64,000 bases of DNA from Deltaproteobacteria bacterium (lineage in GTDB: Bacteria; Myxococcota_A; Polyangia; Polyangiales; Ga0077539). Numbering within the stretch: position 1 is the stretch's first letter; every line of letters starts with the position of its first letter. Below the pieces are notes generated by a model. That model was not told the DNA's origin. It made no database searches and was given only the letters and a program-made list of their open reading frames with translations. Below are positions 35,041-43,927 of the stretch, piece by piece. Made by a program: the position numbers and the translations under genes. Where the stretch lies: the NCBI GenBank assembly GCA_016704445.1, contig JADJAE010000009.1:1-64000 (forward strand), written 5' to 3'.

Positions 35041-36555
35041 TCACGGACCGTCGCGCGAGCGGCGCATCCGTGGCACTTCGGTCGAGACGCCGAGGTGTTC
35101 GAGGACGCGCACGATCCCCGCGCGCTCGGTGAGGGCCGCGATCATCCTCATCCGGCCGCCGCACCCTGGACACTTCAGCGCGTCCACGCCCCACACGCGC
35201 CAGAGCAGTCGCGCCCACTCGATGCGGGAGCTCGGCGTGGGCGCTCGCCCGTCGCTGTCGCCCGTCGCCTCGATCTGCGGCCGCCTGGCGTTCACGCCAT
35301 CCGACGGTGTGGCCGGAGGCACCGGTGCCGCCACGCAGGGGCGCCGCTCCTCCACAGGAGGCAGCGGAACCACCGCGACCCGCCAGGGGGAGTTCGGCGC
35401 GAGCACGCCCTGGTAGCGCACCAAAGCGCTCCGAGGCGGAGGGACCAGCGCCGCCAACCGGGCCATGAATTCCATCGGCGTCATCACCCGATGCGTCGCC
35501 CCCGCGCTGCGCGGCGACTTCACCCGATACGCGACGTTGCCATCGGGCAGCCTCGTCACCCGACCGCTCGCCACCGCGGGCCGCGCCATGTACCTGCACA
35601 GCCGCTCCAGCGCATCGCGGTCGTCGCCCGCGACGCACACGCCCGCGTGAAGGTTGAACCCGTCGACCTCCGCGACGAGCCCATGCGACCGCATCCGCAG
35701 CGGCGCCAACGCCCGCGCGTCCGCCGCTTCCGACGCGTCGTCGCGCGCTCCCCTGTCGTCGACGCGCGCGAAGGCCCCGCGCCCGCCCGCCGCGCGGCGC
35801 AGGCCCTCCATGCCGTCGTCATTCACCTCGCAACTCTCGCTCGCCGCCCGATGCGCGCGCCTGCGCTCGATGATCTGCAACCGCTCGATCACCCGCGCGA
35901 TGACCGCGCGAAGGTCGTCCCGCGTCGGCGCCGCGGCCGCCACGAACACGGGCGTGCTCCCATCATCGCGACACCCGAACACCCCGTCGGCGACGAGCAT
36001 GTGCAGGTGCGGGTTCAGGTTCAACGAGCCCCCGAATCTCTGCACATACGTCACGGCGGCGCCCTCCCGCCTCGCGCCAGTCGGCGTCCCCGCTGCCGCT
36101 TGCCGTAGCCATGCGCGCACCTCCTCGAAGAACACTCGCGACACCGCGTTGAGCAGCGCCGGATCGCGCGCCACGGGCAGTCGTAGCTCCCACGGCAGCG
36201 AGAGCACCCACTGCCGGTATGGCACCGCTGGCAACACGCGATCGCACTGCCGCGCTGCCGTCTCGCTCATGCGTCGCCCGCCGCAGCTCGAGCACACCCC
36301 GCGGTGCTTGCACGAGAACGCCACCAGTCGATCGTGACCGCAGCCCGGACACCGAGCGCGCATGAAGCCGCAGGCCAGCACTCCACACCGGAGGAAGGCA
36401 TCGAACTCCTCGATGACGTATCGCGGGAGCGAACGACCGCCCTCCTGCATCTGCTCCGCGAAGGCGGCGAAGTGATCGCGCACGAGCTGGTGCACCACCC
36501 CATCGCGGACGGGATCGCGGGCGCCAACGTGGAGATGTCCGCCGCCATCGGCCAT
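35041..36555 (-). CDS. tnp: IS91-family transposase
   Basis: 504 residues. The N-terminal zinc-binding domain has Cys clusters in GFMRARCPGCGHDRLVAFSC and HRGVCSSCGGRRM. The relaxase-like core has the paired-His motif in GGSLNLNPHLHMLVADGVF and a Tyr candidate nucleophile in LERLCRYMARPAV, as in Y1/Y2 rolling-circle transposases. A second zinc-finger-like CPGCGGRM lies near the C terminus. The length and order fit IS91 and its relatives. No internal stop is seen, so it may be active. Its last codons overlap the conserved element end. Confidence 0.92.
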   Translation of the reverse strand: MADGGGHLHVGARDPVRDGVVHQLVRDHFAAFAEQMQEGGRSLPRYVIEEFDAFLRCGVLACGFMRARCPGCGHDRLVAFSCKHRGVCSSCGGRRMSETAARQCDRVLPAVPYRQWVLSLPWELRLPVARDPALLNAVSRVFFEEVRAWLRQAAAGTPTGARREGAAVTYVQRFGGSLNLNPHLHMLVADGVFGCRDDGSTPVFVAAAAPTRDDLRAVIARVIERLQIIERRRAHRAASESCEVNDDGMEGLRRAAGGRGAFARVDDRGARDDASEAADARALAPLRMRSHGLVAEVDGFNLHAGVCVAGDDRDALERLCRYMARPAVASGRVTRLPDGNVAYRVKSPRSAGATHRVMTPMEFMARLAALVPPPRSALVRYQGVLAPNSPWRVAVVPLPPVEERRPCVAAPVPPATPSDGVNARRPQIEATGDSDGRAPTPSSRIEWARLLWRVWGVDALKCPGCGGRMRMIAALTERAGIVRVLEHLGVSTEVPRMRRSRDGP

Positions 36556-36633
36556 CGGTGGATCCGCAGGCTGAGCGATGCGCGTGCCCTCGAAGATCCA
36601 CGGCGTCTACCGATGATTCGAGGCTGCTCGGGA

Positions 36634-36800
36634 GTGGCGGCGGGGTGGCGGCGGGGTGGCGGCGGGGTGGTGTCAGAGCGGTGCGTGGAGGATGGCGACC
36701 CGGTGCGTCGCCCGTCGATGCCGGGTGCGTCGCTAGTGGTGGCGGGGTGCGTCGCTGGTGGTGGCGGGGTGCGTCGCTGGTGGTGGCGGGGTGCGTTGCC
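36634..36800. repeat. short tandem repeats upstream of the transposase
   Basis: First three units of an 11-bp GTGGCGGCGGG type (about 36634-36668), then about three units of 22 bp built on GGTGGTGGCGGGGTGCGTCG (about 36723-36796). They lie between the transposase start and the thyX tail, where the terminus of an IS91-type element would be. No gene is seen in 36556-36896. Confidence 0.75.
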
Positions 36801-36896
36801 GGTGTGCGCCCGGTGAATCGCCGGTCGGACCGGCTACGCTTCGCCTTGGCGGGTCGTCCGGGGCGGCGTTGCCCCGCACCGCACCGCACCGCGCGG

Positions 36897-37019
36897 CAGG
36901 GGCACGAGGCCTACCGCAAGGTCGCCCAGGCCCTCGGCCGCAGCGTCACCGAGGTGTGCCCCTGGCTGTCCGAGCACCTCCGGGCTGACTACGCGGCGTA
37001 TCCCTTCGCTCGCCACTGA
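36897..37019 (+). repeat. copy of the thyX 3' end next to the IS91 element
   Basis: 123 bp match 12983-13105 with one visible substitution and include the thyX stop codon. The sequence after the stop (GCCTCTCG) differs from real thyX but shares GCCTC with the copy ending at 14816. Just before it is a CACCGC run also seen before the other copy. Confidence 0.92.
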
Positions 37020-38178
37020 GCCTCTCGCGTCGCCAGGCGGCCGCGAGGTGCGCCGCCCACCAGACCCCGACCACCCCGAGGCAGAGCTTCGCCAGCGTCA
37101 CGTAGCGCCCGGTGATCTTCAGCTCGTCCCAGTGGTGCTGGTCGCGCAGCTTCGTCATGTCGCCGTCCTCCCCGAAGGATCCGTCCCAGGGGATGCGCGA
37201 CCAGTCGAGGGCGCAGCCGCGCCAGAACATCGACGCGTCGACGAGCACCCAGGCCCCGAGCGCGAGCGCCGCCCAGCGGAAGAAGTCCCAGCGGCTGCGG
37301 TCGGGCATCCGATGGTGGAAGAGCAGCACCAGCGCCGCGCCGTAGACCAGCTCGCCGCCGCAGCCGCCGAAGGTGACCCACATCTCCTGCGTGCCGAGGT
37401 CGAGCGCGAAGGTGCCGATGAAGAGCGCGACCGCGAAGAGCGCGGGGCCCACCACAAGCGCGGCCGAGCGGCGCATCACGCCGATGCCGACGAGCCCGAG
37501 CACCGCCGCCAGCATGCCGACGAAGACCGTCCACGAGCGGCCCGGGAAGATCAGCGTGAGGCCCACCGGCAGCGGCAGCGCCTTCCAGGAGCAGGCCCAG
37601 GCGACGCTCGCGTGGCCGAGCTCGTGGAGCGACACCCGCACGCCCCAGAGCAGCAGCGATGGGAGCGTGAAGGCGCGCAGCACGAGCGCCGCGAGCAGCG
37701 CCACGGGCACGGCGAGGGCGGCCTGCCGGAGCGAGAGCGGGCGCCAGCGGGGCACGTCGGGGTCGAGCGCGACCGGGGCCTCGACCACGGGCCGGGGAGC
37801 GCGGCGGCGGGCGAGGGCCTCGCGCATGAGGGGCAGAGCGCTCGCCGGGGAGAGGGTGCCCGCGCAGTAGGGGCAGCGCTCGATCCAGGGGCCGCGGGGG
37901 AGCGCGAAGGGGACGCGGTCGAGGCAGACGCCGGGGCAGCGGGGGCAGGGCCTCGCGTCGAGCGCGACGTCCATCGAGGGCGGGCTCACCGGGGCCTCGT
38001 CGAGGAGGTCGTCGGAGTGGCCGACGAGGCGGCCCAGGCCGCCGGGCTCGCACCAGACGAGGGCGCAGTGGGGGCAGTCGAGCGCGGCGGCCGAGAGGTC
38101 GGCGGCGCGCAGGGTCATCGGCCGGGCGCAGCCCGGGCACGCCAGCGAGGTGCCACCGACGCCCACGAGCTCGCTCAC
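36946..38178 (-). CDS. zinc-ribbon membrane protein with an M50-like HExxH motif, C terminus altered
   Basis: 410 residues from a GTG at 38178 that overlaps the upstream stop as GTGA. Residues 1-100 hold three CxxC pairs (LACPGCARPM, LDCPHCALVW, RPCPRCPGVC) and a fourth in ERCPYCAG, as zinc ribbons. About six membrane helices follow. The first membrane region has RVSLHELGHASVAW, an HExxH metal motif like that of site-2 proteases (M50), though a second metal ligand was not identified. The last ~25 residues are encoded by the antisense of the thyX tail, so the IS91-type element has probably replaced the natural end of the gene. It is the last gene of a three-gene unit. Confidence 0.65.
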   Translation of the reverse strand: MSELVGVGGTSLACPGCARPMTLRAADLSAAALDCPHCALVWCEPGGLGRLVGHSDDLLDEAPVSPPSMDVALDARPCPRCPGVCLDRVPFALPRGPWIERCPYCAGTLSPASALPLMREALARRRAPRPVVEAPVALDPDVPRWRPLSLRQAALAVPVALLAALVLRAFTLPSLLLWGVRVSLHELGHASVAWACSWKALPLPVGLTLIFPGRSWTVFVGMLAAVLGLVGIGVMRRSAALVVGPALFAVALFIGTFALDLGTQEMWVTFGGCGGELVYGAALVLLFHHRMPDRSRWDFFRWAALALGAWVLVDASMFWRGCALDWSRIPWDGSFGEDGDMTKLRDQHHWDELKITGRYVTLAKLCLGVVGVWWAAHLAAAWRRERLSGERRDTPRSQPGGARTARGTPR

Positions 38179-38912
38179 TCCGGGCCGTCCCCCGATCCCA
38201 TGGGGCACCACACCTGACGCGCGGCGACCTGCCGCAGCAGCTTCGCCCGGGCGGCGCGGTCGCGCGGGATGACCTCCGCCTCGGAGAGCACCAGCGCGGT
38301 GAGCTGCCGCCCGTAGCAGCAGCCCGTGTCGAGGCCGGTGGCGAAGTCCTCGAGCTGGAGGTTTCGACGCGCGTCGTGGCCGAAGACGATCTGCGCCGGG
38401 CCCTTCCAGCGCTGCGCCCAGGGGGTGCCGGTGAGCTTGCGGCTGGCCTTCCCGTCGTCGTCGATGGAGCGCACGGTGAGCAGCGTCTCCTCGTCGCAGG
38501 CCGACGGGGCCTTCGACGGATCGACCCCGGCGTGCACCACCAGCATCTCGTGCTCGGGCAGCGAGATCATCAGCGGCAGCGCCGCCAGGAAGCCGAACTG
38601 CCGCTCGGTGAGCGCCTGGGCCACGGCGCGGTGCCGCTCGGAGAGCTTGACCTTGCGGTCGGCGCTGCGCTTGCCGTGCTCCTGCGCGTGGCGCCACCAG
38701 CTCAGCACCTTCTCGTCGTGGTTGCCGCGCACCGCCCACGCGCCGCACGAGCGCGCCAGTTCGACGACCCCGGCGGAGTCGGGCCCTCGCGCCACGAGGT
38801 CGCCCACCAGCACGACGCGGTCGACCCCCTGGGCGAAGCCCAGCGAGCGGAGCAGGTCATCGAACTCCAGCGCGCAGCCGTGGATGTCGCCCACGACGAT
38901 GGTTCGTCCCAT
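38175..38912 (-). CDS. metallophosphoesterase (PP2A/ApaH-like)
   Basis: 245 residues with the calcineurin-like metal motifs in order: VVGDIHGCALEFDDLL (D-x-H), VLVGDLVARGPDS (GDxxxRG), AVRGNHDEKVLS (GNHE/D), LVVHAGVDP (H) and IVFGHDARRN (GH). It resembles ApaH/PrpE-type enzymes that hydrolyse diadenosine polyphosphates or phosphoproteins. The substrate is not clear; given the nearby kinases a phosphoprotein phosphatase role is possible. It follows the UbiB-type gene by 7 bp and overlaps the next gene by 4 bp. Confidence 0.88.
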   Translation of the reverse strand: MGRTIVVGDIHGCALEFDDLLRSLGFAQGVDRVVLVGDLVARGPDSAGVVELARSCGAWAVRGNHDEKVLSWWRHAQEHGKRSADRKVKLSERHRAVAQALTERQFGFLAALPLMISLPEHEMLVVHAGVDPSKAPSACDEETLLTVRSIDDDGKASRKLTGTPWAQRWKGPAQIVFGHDARRNLQLEDFATGLDTGCCYGRQLTALVLSEAEVIPRDRAARAKLLRQVAARQVWCPMGSGDGPE

Positions 38913-38919
38913 CGGCCGA

Positions 38920-40290
38920 TCACTCTCCGTAGGGCGGGATCGTGATGGCCCGCCCGGTCCAGTCGTCCTTGATCCAGCGCCAGACCATCTGGCGGAAGTT
39001 CATCTTGGCCCGCGCCCGGGAGAAATACTCGTAGTACCCGAGCACGACGCGCGTCATGAAGATCATGTTGCGCTGCGACGGCGGCACCCGGCGCTGCTGG
39101 AGGAAGTAGGTCACCAGCTCCTTGGCGCCTCGCACGTAGCTGTACTCCGCGAAGTCGAAGGGCTCGTCCTTCTGGAGCCCCGCGGAGAAGTACTCCGCGA
39201 TGCGCGACATGTCCGAGAGCTCCTGCGCGTTCTCCCGGTCGGACACGAGCTCCAGCGCGACCATCGCGTCCTTGAGCCCCTCCTCGTCGCCGGTCATCCG
39301 GGCCTTTACCATCGCGGTAAAGCCGACGATGAACGACTCGTCGAAGATCTTCACGCAGCCGAAATCCAGGATGCCCAGCCGCCCGTCGGGCAGCACCCGG
39401 TAGTTGCCCGGGTGCGGGTCGGCGTGCAGCACGCCCCCCTTCAGCATCTGGAACCAGTACGCGTCCGAGAGCCGCTCGACGACGCGCTCGCGGTAGGCCT
39501 GGTCGGGGTGCTTCAGCGCCTCTCCGAGGTCGACGCCCTCCAGGTAGTCGTAGGTGATGGTCCGCAGCCCCGAGTAGCGGGCGTGCACCCTGGGGATCAC
39601 CACCCAGTCGACGCCCTCGAAGAGCTTGCCCAGGAGCTGGGCGTTGTAGGCCTCGCGGCAGTAGTCGGTCTCCTGCGCGAGGTGCTCGGCGATCTCCTCG
39701 GCCACCGGGGTGAAGTCGAGCCGCTCGTTGCCCACCACGTCGGCGAGCAGGCGCTTCACCATCGCGGCGCCGAACTTCATGTTCTTGAGGTCGCCCTCCA
39801 CCGAGGCGACGGCGCCGGGGTACTGCACCTTCACGGCGACCTGCGTCCCGTCCTTCAGCGTCGCGCGGTGCACCTGGCCGAGCGAGGCCGCCGCCAGGGC
39901 CGTGCGCGAGAAGTCCTTGAACAGCTCCTCCGGCGTCGCCCCGAGGTCCATCTCGATGACGTCTCGGATGGTCTCGTAGGACATCGGCGGCGCCGAGCTC
40001 TGCAGCGAGCGCAGCACCTCGCCGTACTCCCCGGGGAGCGCCTCGGCGTGCGTCGACAGCAGCTGGCCCACCTTCATCAGCGGGCCCCGGAGCTCCTTCA
40101 TCGTCGACGCGATGCGCTTCGCGTTCTGGAGGTGCCGGCTGAGCTCCGCGTCCGCGCGGCCCTCGTCGCCGCGCAGCCGATCGACGATCTTGCCGCCCAG
40201 ATAGCTCGACGCGACCGCGCTCCCGAGCCACCCCGTCTTCAGCGTCCGCATCAGCCGCCCGGGGACCTTCTCTTCCGGCACCTTCGCCAT
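38920..40290 (-). CDS. ABC1/UbiB-family atypical kinase
   Basis: 456 residues. The family motifs are present: KxGQ signature in PLMKVGQLLSTHAE, AAASLGQVHRA (the Ala-rich loop), VAVKVQYPG with the Lys, HADPHPGNYRVL (catalytic loop) and GILDFGCVK (DFG). UbiB/ADCK proteins support quinone synthesis and lipid homeostasis and are ATPases rather than ordinary protein kinases. A membrane helix at the C terminus, common in UbiB itself, is not obvious. It is the first gene of a unit with the metallophosphoesterase and the zinc-ribbon membrane protein. Confidence 0.9.
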   Translation of the reverse strand: MAKVPEEKVPGRLMRTLKTGWLGSAVASSYLGGKIVDRLRGDEGRADAELSRHLQNAKRIASTMKELRGPLMKVGQLLSTHAEALPGEYGEVLRSLQSSAPPMSYETIRDVIEMDLGATPEELFKDFSRTALAAASLGQVHRATLKDGTQVAVKVQYPGAVASVEGDLKNMKFGAAMVKRLLADVVGNERLDFTPVAEEIAEHLAQETDYCREAYNAQLLGKLFEGVDWVVIPRVHARYSGLRTITYDYLEGVDLGEALKHPDQAYRERVVERLSDAYWFQMLKGGVLHADPHPGNYRVLPDGRLGILDFGCVKIFDESFIVGFTAMVKARMTGDEEGLKDAMVALELVSDRENAQELSDMSRIAEYFSAGLQKDEPFDFAEYSYVRGAKELVTYFLQQRRVPPSQRNMIFMTRVVLGYYEYFSRARAKMNFRQMVWRWIKDDWTGRAITIPPYGE

Positions 40291-40343
40291 CGTTCTCCTT
40301 CAGCGCGCGCCAGGCGTACGAGGCCGGTGGCGCGTCGAAGCGT

Positions 40344-40805
40344 TCATTCTACCGCCCGGGAGGCGACCGCGACGGGGTCGTTGACCATCACCCGCACCCG
40401 ACCGCCCTCGACGAGCACCCGCCAGTGGGCGAGGCCCCGCGGCGCCGCGGGCCCGCTGATGGCGAGGCCGTCGCCGTCGAAGAACGAGCTGTGGCAGGCG
40501 CAGCAGAGCGTCGGGGTCTCGGAGGTCGCGCCGTCCTCCGGGGGGACGCATACGCGGCCGGGGGTGGGGCCCACGATGCAGCCCTGGTGGGGGCAGACCG
40601 CCGACATGGCGAAGAGCCCGCGGCCGTCGCGCGCCACGATGATCTTGGCGCCCTCGAAGAGCCTCCAGTGCACCCGGGTCCACTCGTCGATCGGGCCCGC
40701 GTCGAAGGCCACCACCGGCTCGTCGCGGTCGCAGCGCGGGAGCCCCACGGCCAGCGTGGCCGCGCCCACGGAGGTGAGCCACCGTCGCCTCGACCGATCG
40801 GTCAC
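40344..40805 (-). CDS. Rieske-type 2Fe-2S protein
   Basis: 153 residues starting at a GTG (40805) that overlaps the upstream stop as GTGA. A Tat-like signal DRSRRRWLTSVGAATLAVGL precedes the mature part. The cluster ligands are in AVCPHQGCIVG (Cys-x-His) and CCACHSSFFDGDG (Cys-x2-His), about 40 residues apart, which is wider than in many Rieske proteins because of an insert (RVCVPPEDGATSE). It probably carries electrons in the periplasm or at the membrane. It is coupled with the thioredoxin-like lipoprotein gene. Confidence 0.85.
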   Translation of the reverse strand: MTDRSRRRWLTSVGAATLAVGLPRCDRDEPVVAFDAGPIDEWTRVHWRLFEGAKIIVARDGRGLFAMSAVCPHQGCIVGPTPGRVCVPPEDGATSETPTLCCACHSSFFDGDGLAISGPAAPRGLAHWRVLVEGGRVRVMVNDPVAVASRAVE

Positions 40806-41539
40806 GGCGCCCCGGGGAGCAGCGCGTCGAGCCGTGTGCGGAGCTCGTTGAGGGCCGCCGCGGAGCCCGCCGCGCGCCAGAGGATGCGGCCGTTTTCGTC
40901 CGTGAGCACCCACTGCGGCAGCGTGAGGCGGTCGGTGTGAGAGCGGAGCGCGCTCGCGAGGTCGAGCGCCATGGGGTGCGAGATGCCCGCCTGGAAGATC
41001 CATTGCTGGCAGAACGCGCGGGTGGCGGGGTCGCCGGGGACGCTGCCGTCGGTCAGCACCCCGACGACCCGCAGTCCCCGAGGGCGGTACGGGAGGTTGA
41101 CGCTGCTCTGGATCGACCGCGCCAGCTCGGCGCAGCCCTCGCAGTAGCCCGCGGTGAAGGTCACCAGCGTGGCCCTCGCGGTCACCCAGTCAGGGCCCGC
41201 GAAGCGGAACGTGGTCCCGGCGCAGTCCGCGAGCTCGAAGGGCTGCATCACGCCGCCCACCAGGGTGCCGTAGGGCCCGGAGGGGTAGCGCCGCGAGGGG
41301 TCGGGCCCGTCGCCGGTGACGATGGGCCGGTCGGTCGGGGCGTCGGGCACGTCGGCGCCCGCGTCGACCGCGACGGGGCGGTCGACGGGAGGTACGTCGA
41401 CGGGGGCGGTCTCCTCGACCACGACGTCGAAGCTGATCGGAACCCCGGAGTCGAAGAGGGCACCCGGTGGCCGAGCGGGCTCCGGGAGGCAGCCGACGAG
41501 GCAGAGGGCCAGGGCGGCGCTGAGGGGGCGGAGCGGCAC
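40802..41539 (-). CDS. thioredoxin-fold lipoprotein
   Basis: 245 residues from a GTG at 41539; an ATG at 41578 would add 13 residues ahead of the signal. Signal PLRPLSAALALCLVGCLPEP has lipobox LVGC. After a Pro/Asp/Val-rich linker of about 70 residues there is a redoxin-like domain with LVTFTAGYCEGCAELARSIQ, where CxxC is Cys-Glu-Gly-Cys, and LPQWVLTDENGRILWR with the cis-Pro region. It is likely a periplasmic or outer-membrane-bound thiol-disulfide protein. The following gene is a Rieske protein, so they may work on one redox partner. Confidence 0.78.
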   Translation of the reverse strand: MPLRPLSAALALCLVGCLPEPARPPGALFDSGVPISFDVVVEETAPVDVPPVDRPVAVDAGADVPDAPTDRPIVTGDGPDPSRRYPSGPYGTLVGGVMQPFELADCAGTTFRFAGPDWVTARATLVTFTAGYCEGCAELARSIQSSVNLPYRPRGLRVVGVLTDGSVPGDPATRAFCQQWIFQAGISHPMALDLASALRSHTDRLTLPQWVLTDENGRILWRAAGSAAALNELRTRLDALLPGAP

Positions 41540-41568
41540 GATGCCCGTGTGATACAACCCGCGACGCC

Positions 41569-42583
41569 ATGCATCCACTGGCAGAGCGGGTTCTTCGCGG
41601 CGAGGTGCGCGCTACGGCGCGCTTGATGAGAGACATCGACGACCGCGCGGGCGACTGGCTCGGCGCGCTCGCCGACCTGCACCCACACACCGGCCGCGCC
41701 TGGATCATCGGCGTCACGGGCAACCCCGGCGCGGGCAAGAGCACGCTCACCGACCAGCTCATCGGGCACTACCGCAAGCAGGGCGTGCGCGTGGGCGTGG
41801 TGGCGGTCGACCCGTCGTCGCCCTTCACCGGCGGGGCGATCCTGGGGGACCGCATCCGGATGCAGCGCCACGCGCTCGACGGGGAGGTGTTCATCCGCTC
41901 GATGGCGACCCGTGGGCAGCTCGGCGGGCTCTCCCGCTCGACCGCCGACGTGGTGAGGGTGCTCGACGCCTGGGGCGCCGGGGTGATCATCGTGGAGACC
42001 GTCGGCGTCGGTCAGGACGAGCTGGAGATCGCGCGCCTCGCGCACTCCACCCTGGTGGTGATGGCGCCTGGGATGGGCGACGAGGTGCAGGCCATCAAGG
42101 CGGGCATCCTGGAGATCGCCGACCTGTTCGTGGTCAACAAGGCCGACCGCGAGGGCGCCGACGCGACCGTGCGCGACCTCGAGATGATGGTCGGCATGAG
42201 CCACGAGCTGCTCCACGCCGGCTCGCACTCCTTCGGCCACCACGGCGCGCGCCTCGACCGCGAGGCCGAGCACAAGGTGAGCGTGGAGGAGTGGTTTACG
42301 CCGGTGGTGAAGACCGTCGCGTCGCGGGGAGAGGGCGTCGCGCAGCTCGTCGAGGCGATCGCGAAGCACCGCGAGTGGCTCGGGCAGACGAGGGCAGGCG
42401 AGGAGCGACGCGCGGCGAGGGCGAGGGACGAGCTGCAGCCTGGTGTTCCGCGACCTGCTGGTGGAGGACGCGCTCGCGAAGGTGGGCGGCGCGATGGACG
42501 AGGCGGCGAAGCGGGTGCTCGCTCGGGAGTTCGACCCCTACCGCGCCGCGCGCGAACTGCTGGAACTCTACCGCGCGGGGTAG
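41569..42583 (+). CDS. meaB: MeaB/ArgK-type G protein, with an apparent frameshift near 42436
   Basis: About 338 residues over two frames. The G3E-type GTPase motifs are IIGVTGNPGAGKSTLTDQLI (P-loop), VAVDPSSPFTGGAILGDRIR, IVETVGVGQDELEIARLA and LFVVNKADREGAD (NKxD). MeaB guards and reloads B12-dependent methylmalonyl-CoA mutase. The frame changes between ARARDEL and SLVFRDLLVEDALAKVGGAM, a net shift of +1; the second frame ends at 42583. No mutase genes are next to it. The end overlaps the convergent epmA gene by 16 bp. Confidence 0.88.
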
Positions 42584-43857
42584 GGGGCGTTGGCGCGGTG
42601 GGGGAAGGCGATCACGTCGTCGAGGCTCTCGCGCCCGGCGACCAGCGCCACCAGCCGATCGAAGCCCAGGGCGTTGCCCGCGGCGGGGGGCATGCCCTCC
42701 TCCAGCGCGCGGAGGAAGCCCTCGTCGAGGGGGTACACCGGCAGGCCCAGCTCAGCCCGTCGGCGCTGGTCTTCGAGGAAGCGCTGGCGCTGCTCCTCGG
42801 GGTCCGTGAGCTCGTCGAAGGCGTTGCAGAGCTCGACGCCGGCGATGTAGAGCTCCGCGCGGAAGCACACGCTGGGGTCGTCGTCGCAGCGCCGCGCGAG
42901 CGAGGCGTGCACCGAGGGGAAGTGCGTGAGGAAGGTCGGCCGGTCGAAGCCGAGGCCCGGCTCGACGTCCTGGGAGAAGCGCCGGAAGTACTCCTCCTCG
43001 TCGGAGGCCGCGAGGGCGATGGGGTCGGCGACGTCCGGCGCCCAGCGCGCGAAGGCCTCGCGCACGGTCATGTGCGCGAACTCCTCCTCGACGGAGATCT
43101 CGTTCTCGCCGAGGCGGATCACCCCGGGCGAGGGCCCCACGGAGGCGACCGCGCGCACGAGGTTCTCCGTGTCCGCGAGCACGTCGTCGAGGCCCGCCCA
43201 CGCGCGGTACCACTCGACCATGGTGAACTCCGGCTGGTGCCGCCGCCCGACCTCGCCCGCGCGAAAGCAGCGGGCGAGCTGGAAGCAGTGGTTCACGCCG
43301 CCCACCAGCAGCCGCTTCATGTGAAGCTCCGGTGAGGTGATGAGGAAGCCGTAGGGGGTGGGCAGCCCCGAAGCGGTGGGCTGCATGTGCCCGAGCACCC
43401 CGAAGGCCGAGAGGTGCACGTCGAGCCCGGGGCACGAGACGATCGCTGGGGTCTCGACCTCGAGGAAGCGCTGCGCGCGGAAGTAGGCGCGCACCTGGTC
43501 GCTCGCGTGGTGCCGCAGCGAGAGCCGCTGGCGCACGCCGTCCTGGGCGAGACGCCAGGTCTCGCTGCCGCGGGCGAAGGGCGAGCGCGTCGGCCGATGG
43601 AGGCTCTGCGACTCGAAGGCCATGTAGACGGGAAACGCGCGGTCCGGCGGGAGGTAGAGGTCCGCCGGGTCGTGGTCGATCACGGCCCGGAGGCGCACGA
43701 GGTCGCCGGGGTCGAGGTCCCGCGTGCAGGCGCCGTTCACCTGGATGCGGTGCGGCCCCTCGGCGAGGAGGATGGTCTCGGGGAAGGGTCGGTCCAGGAC
43801 GCGCCCGCAGAGGAGCCAGTGGCCCTCGGGGTGCGCGTCGATCCACTCGACGGGCAT
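42568..43857 (-). CDS. epmA: EF-P lysine ligase, EpmA (PoxA/GenX)-like
   Basis: 429 residues. The class II aminoacyl-tRNA synthetase core of lysyl-tRNA synthetase type is clear: LRHHASDQVRAYFRAQRFLE and VETPAIVSCPGLDVHLSAFG (motif 1), CFRAGEVGRRHQPEFTMVEW (motif 2) and GMPPAAGNALGFDRLVALVA (motif 3). A short N-terminal region of about 90 residues (RIQVNGACTRDLDPGDLVRL) may be an OB-like remnant, which E. coli EpmA lacks. EpmA attaches beta-lysine to EF-P. The gene follows efp by 70 bp on the same strand, which supports this call over a free LysRS. EpmB was not seen in the window. Confidence 0.88.
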   Translation of the reverse strand: MPVEWIDAHPEGHWLLCGRVLDRPFPETILLAEGPHRIQVNGACTRDLDPGDLVRLRAVIDHDPADLYLPPDRAFPVYMAFESQSLHRPTRSPFARGSETWRLAQDGVRQRLSLRHHASDQVRAYFRAQRFLEVETPAIVSCPGLDVHLSAFGVLGHMQPTASGLPTPYGFLITSPELHMKRLLVGGVNHCFQLARCFRAGEVGRRHQPEFTMVEWYRAWAGLDDVLADTENLVRAVASVGPSPGVIRLGENEISVEEEFAHMTVREAFARWAPDVADPIALAASDEEEYFRRFSQDVEPGLGFDRPTFLTHFPSVHASLARRCDDDPSVCFRAELYIAGVELCNAFDELTDPEEQRQRFLEDQRRRAELGLPVYPLDEGFLRALEEGMPPAAGNALGFDRLVALVAGRESLDDVIAFPHRANAPYPAR

Positions 43858-43927
43858 CAGCTCACCTGCTCCATACCTTGTGGTGTAAAACGGGGCCGCG
43901 GGGCGCGGGCGGAGGACCGACGGAGGC

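Larger units (their letters stand above)
34946..37019 (-). mobile_element. IS91-family insertion element carrying a thyX tail
   Basis: The element holds one transposase gene on the minus strand. Its transposase-3' end (34946-35074) is repeated at 14480-14610, which marks it as an element end, and would be the oriIS side by analogy to IS91. On the other side, beyond 340 bp upstream of the transposase containing short tandem repeats, lies a copy of the last 123 bp of thyX (36897-37019). IS91-type elements move by rolling-circle, one-ended transposition and may read through their terminus into flanking DNA, which would explain the carried tail (inference). Exact ends are not determined. Confidence 0.8.

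Noticed and set aside
34414..36108. A 564-residue fusion of the receiver with sequence read through repeat R6 and the IS91 element
   Set aside because: The part beyond 34809 is repeat and antisense transposase sequence. It has no domain, so it is a run-on frame only.
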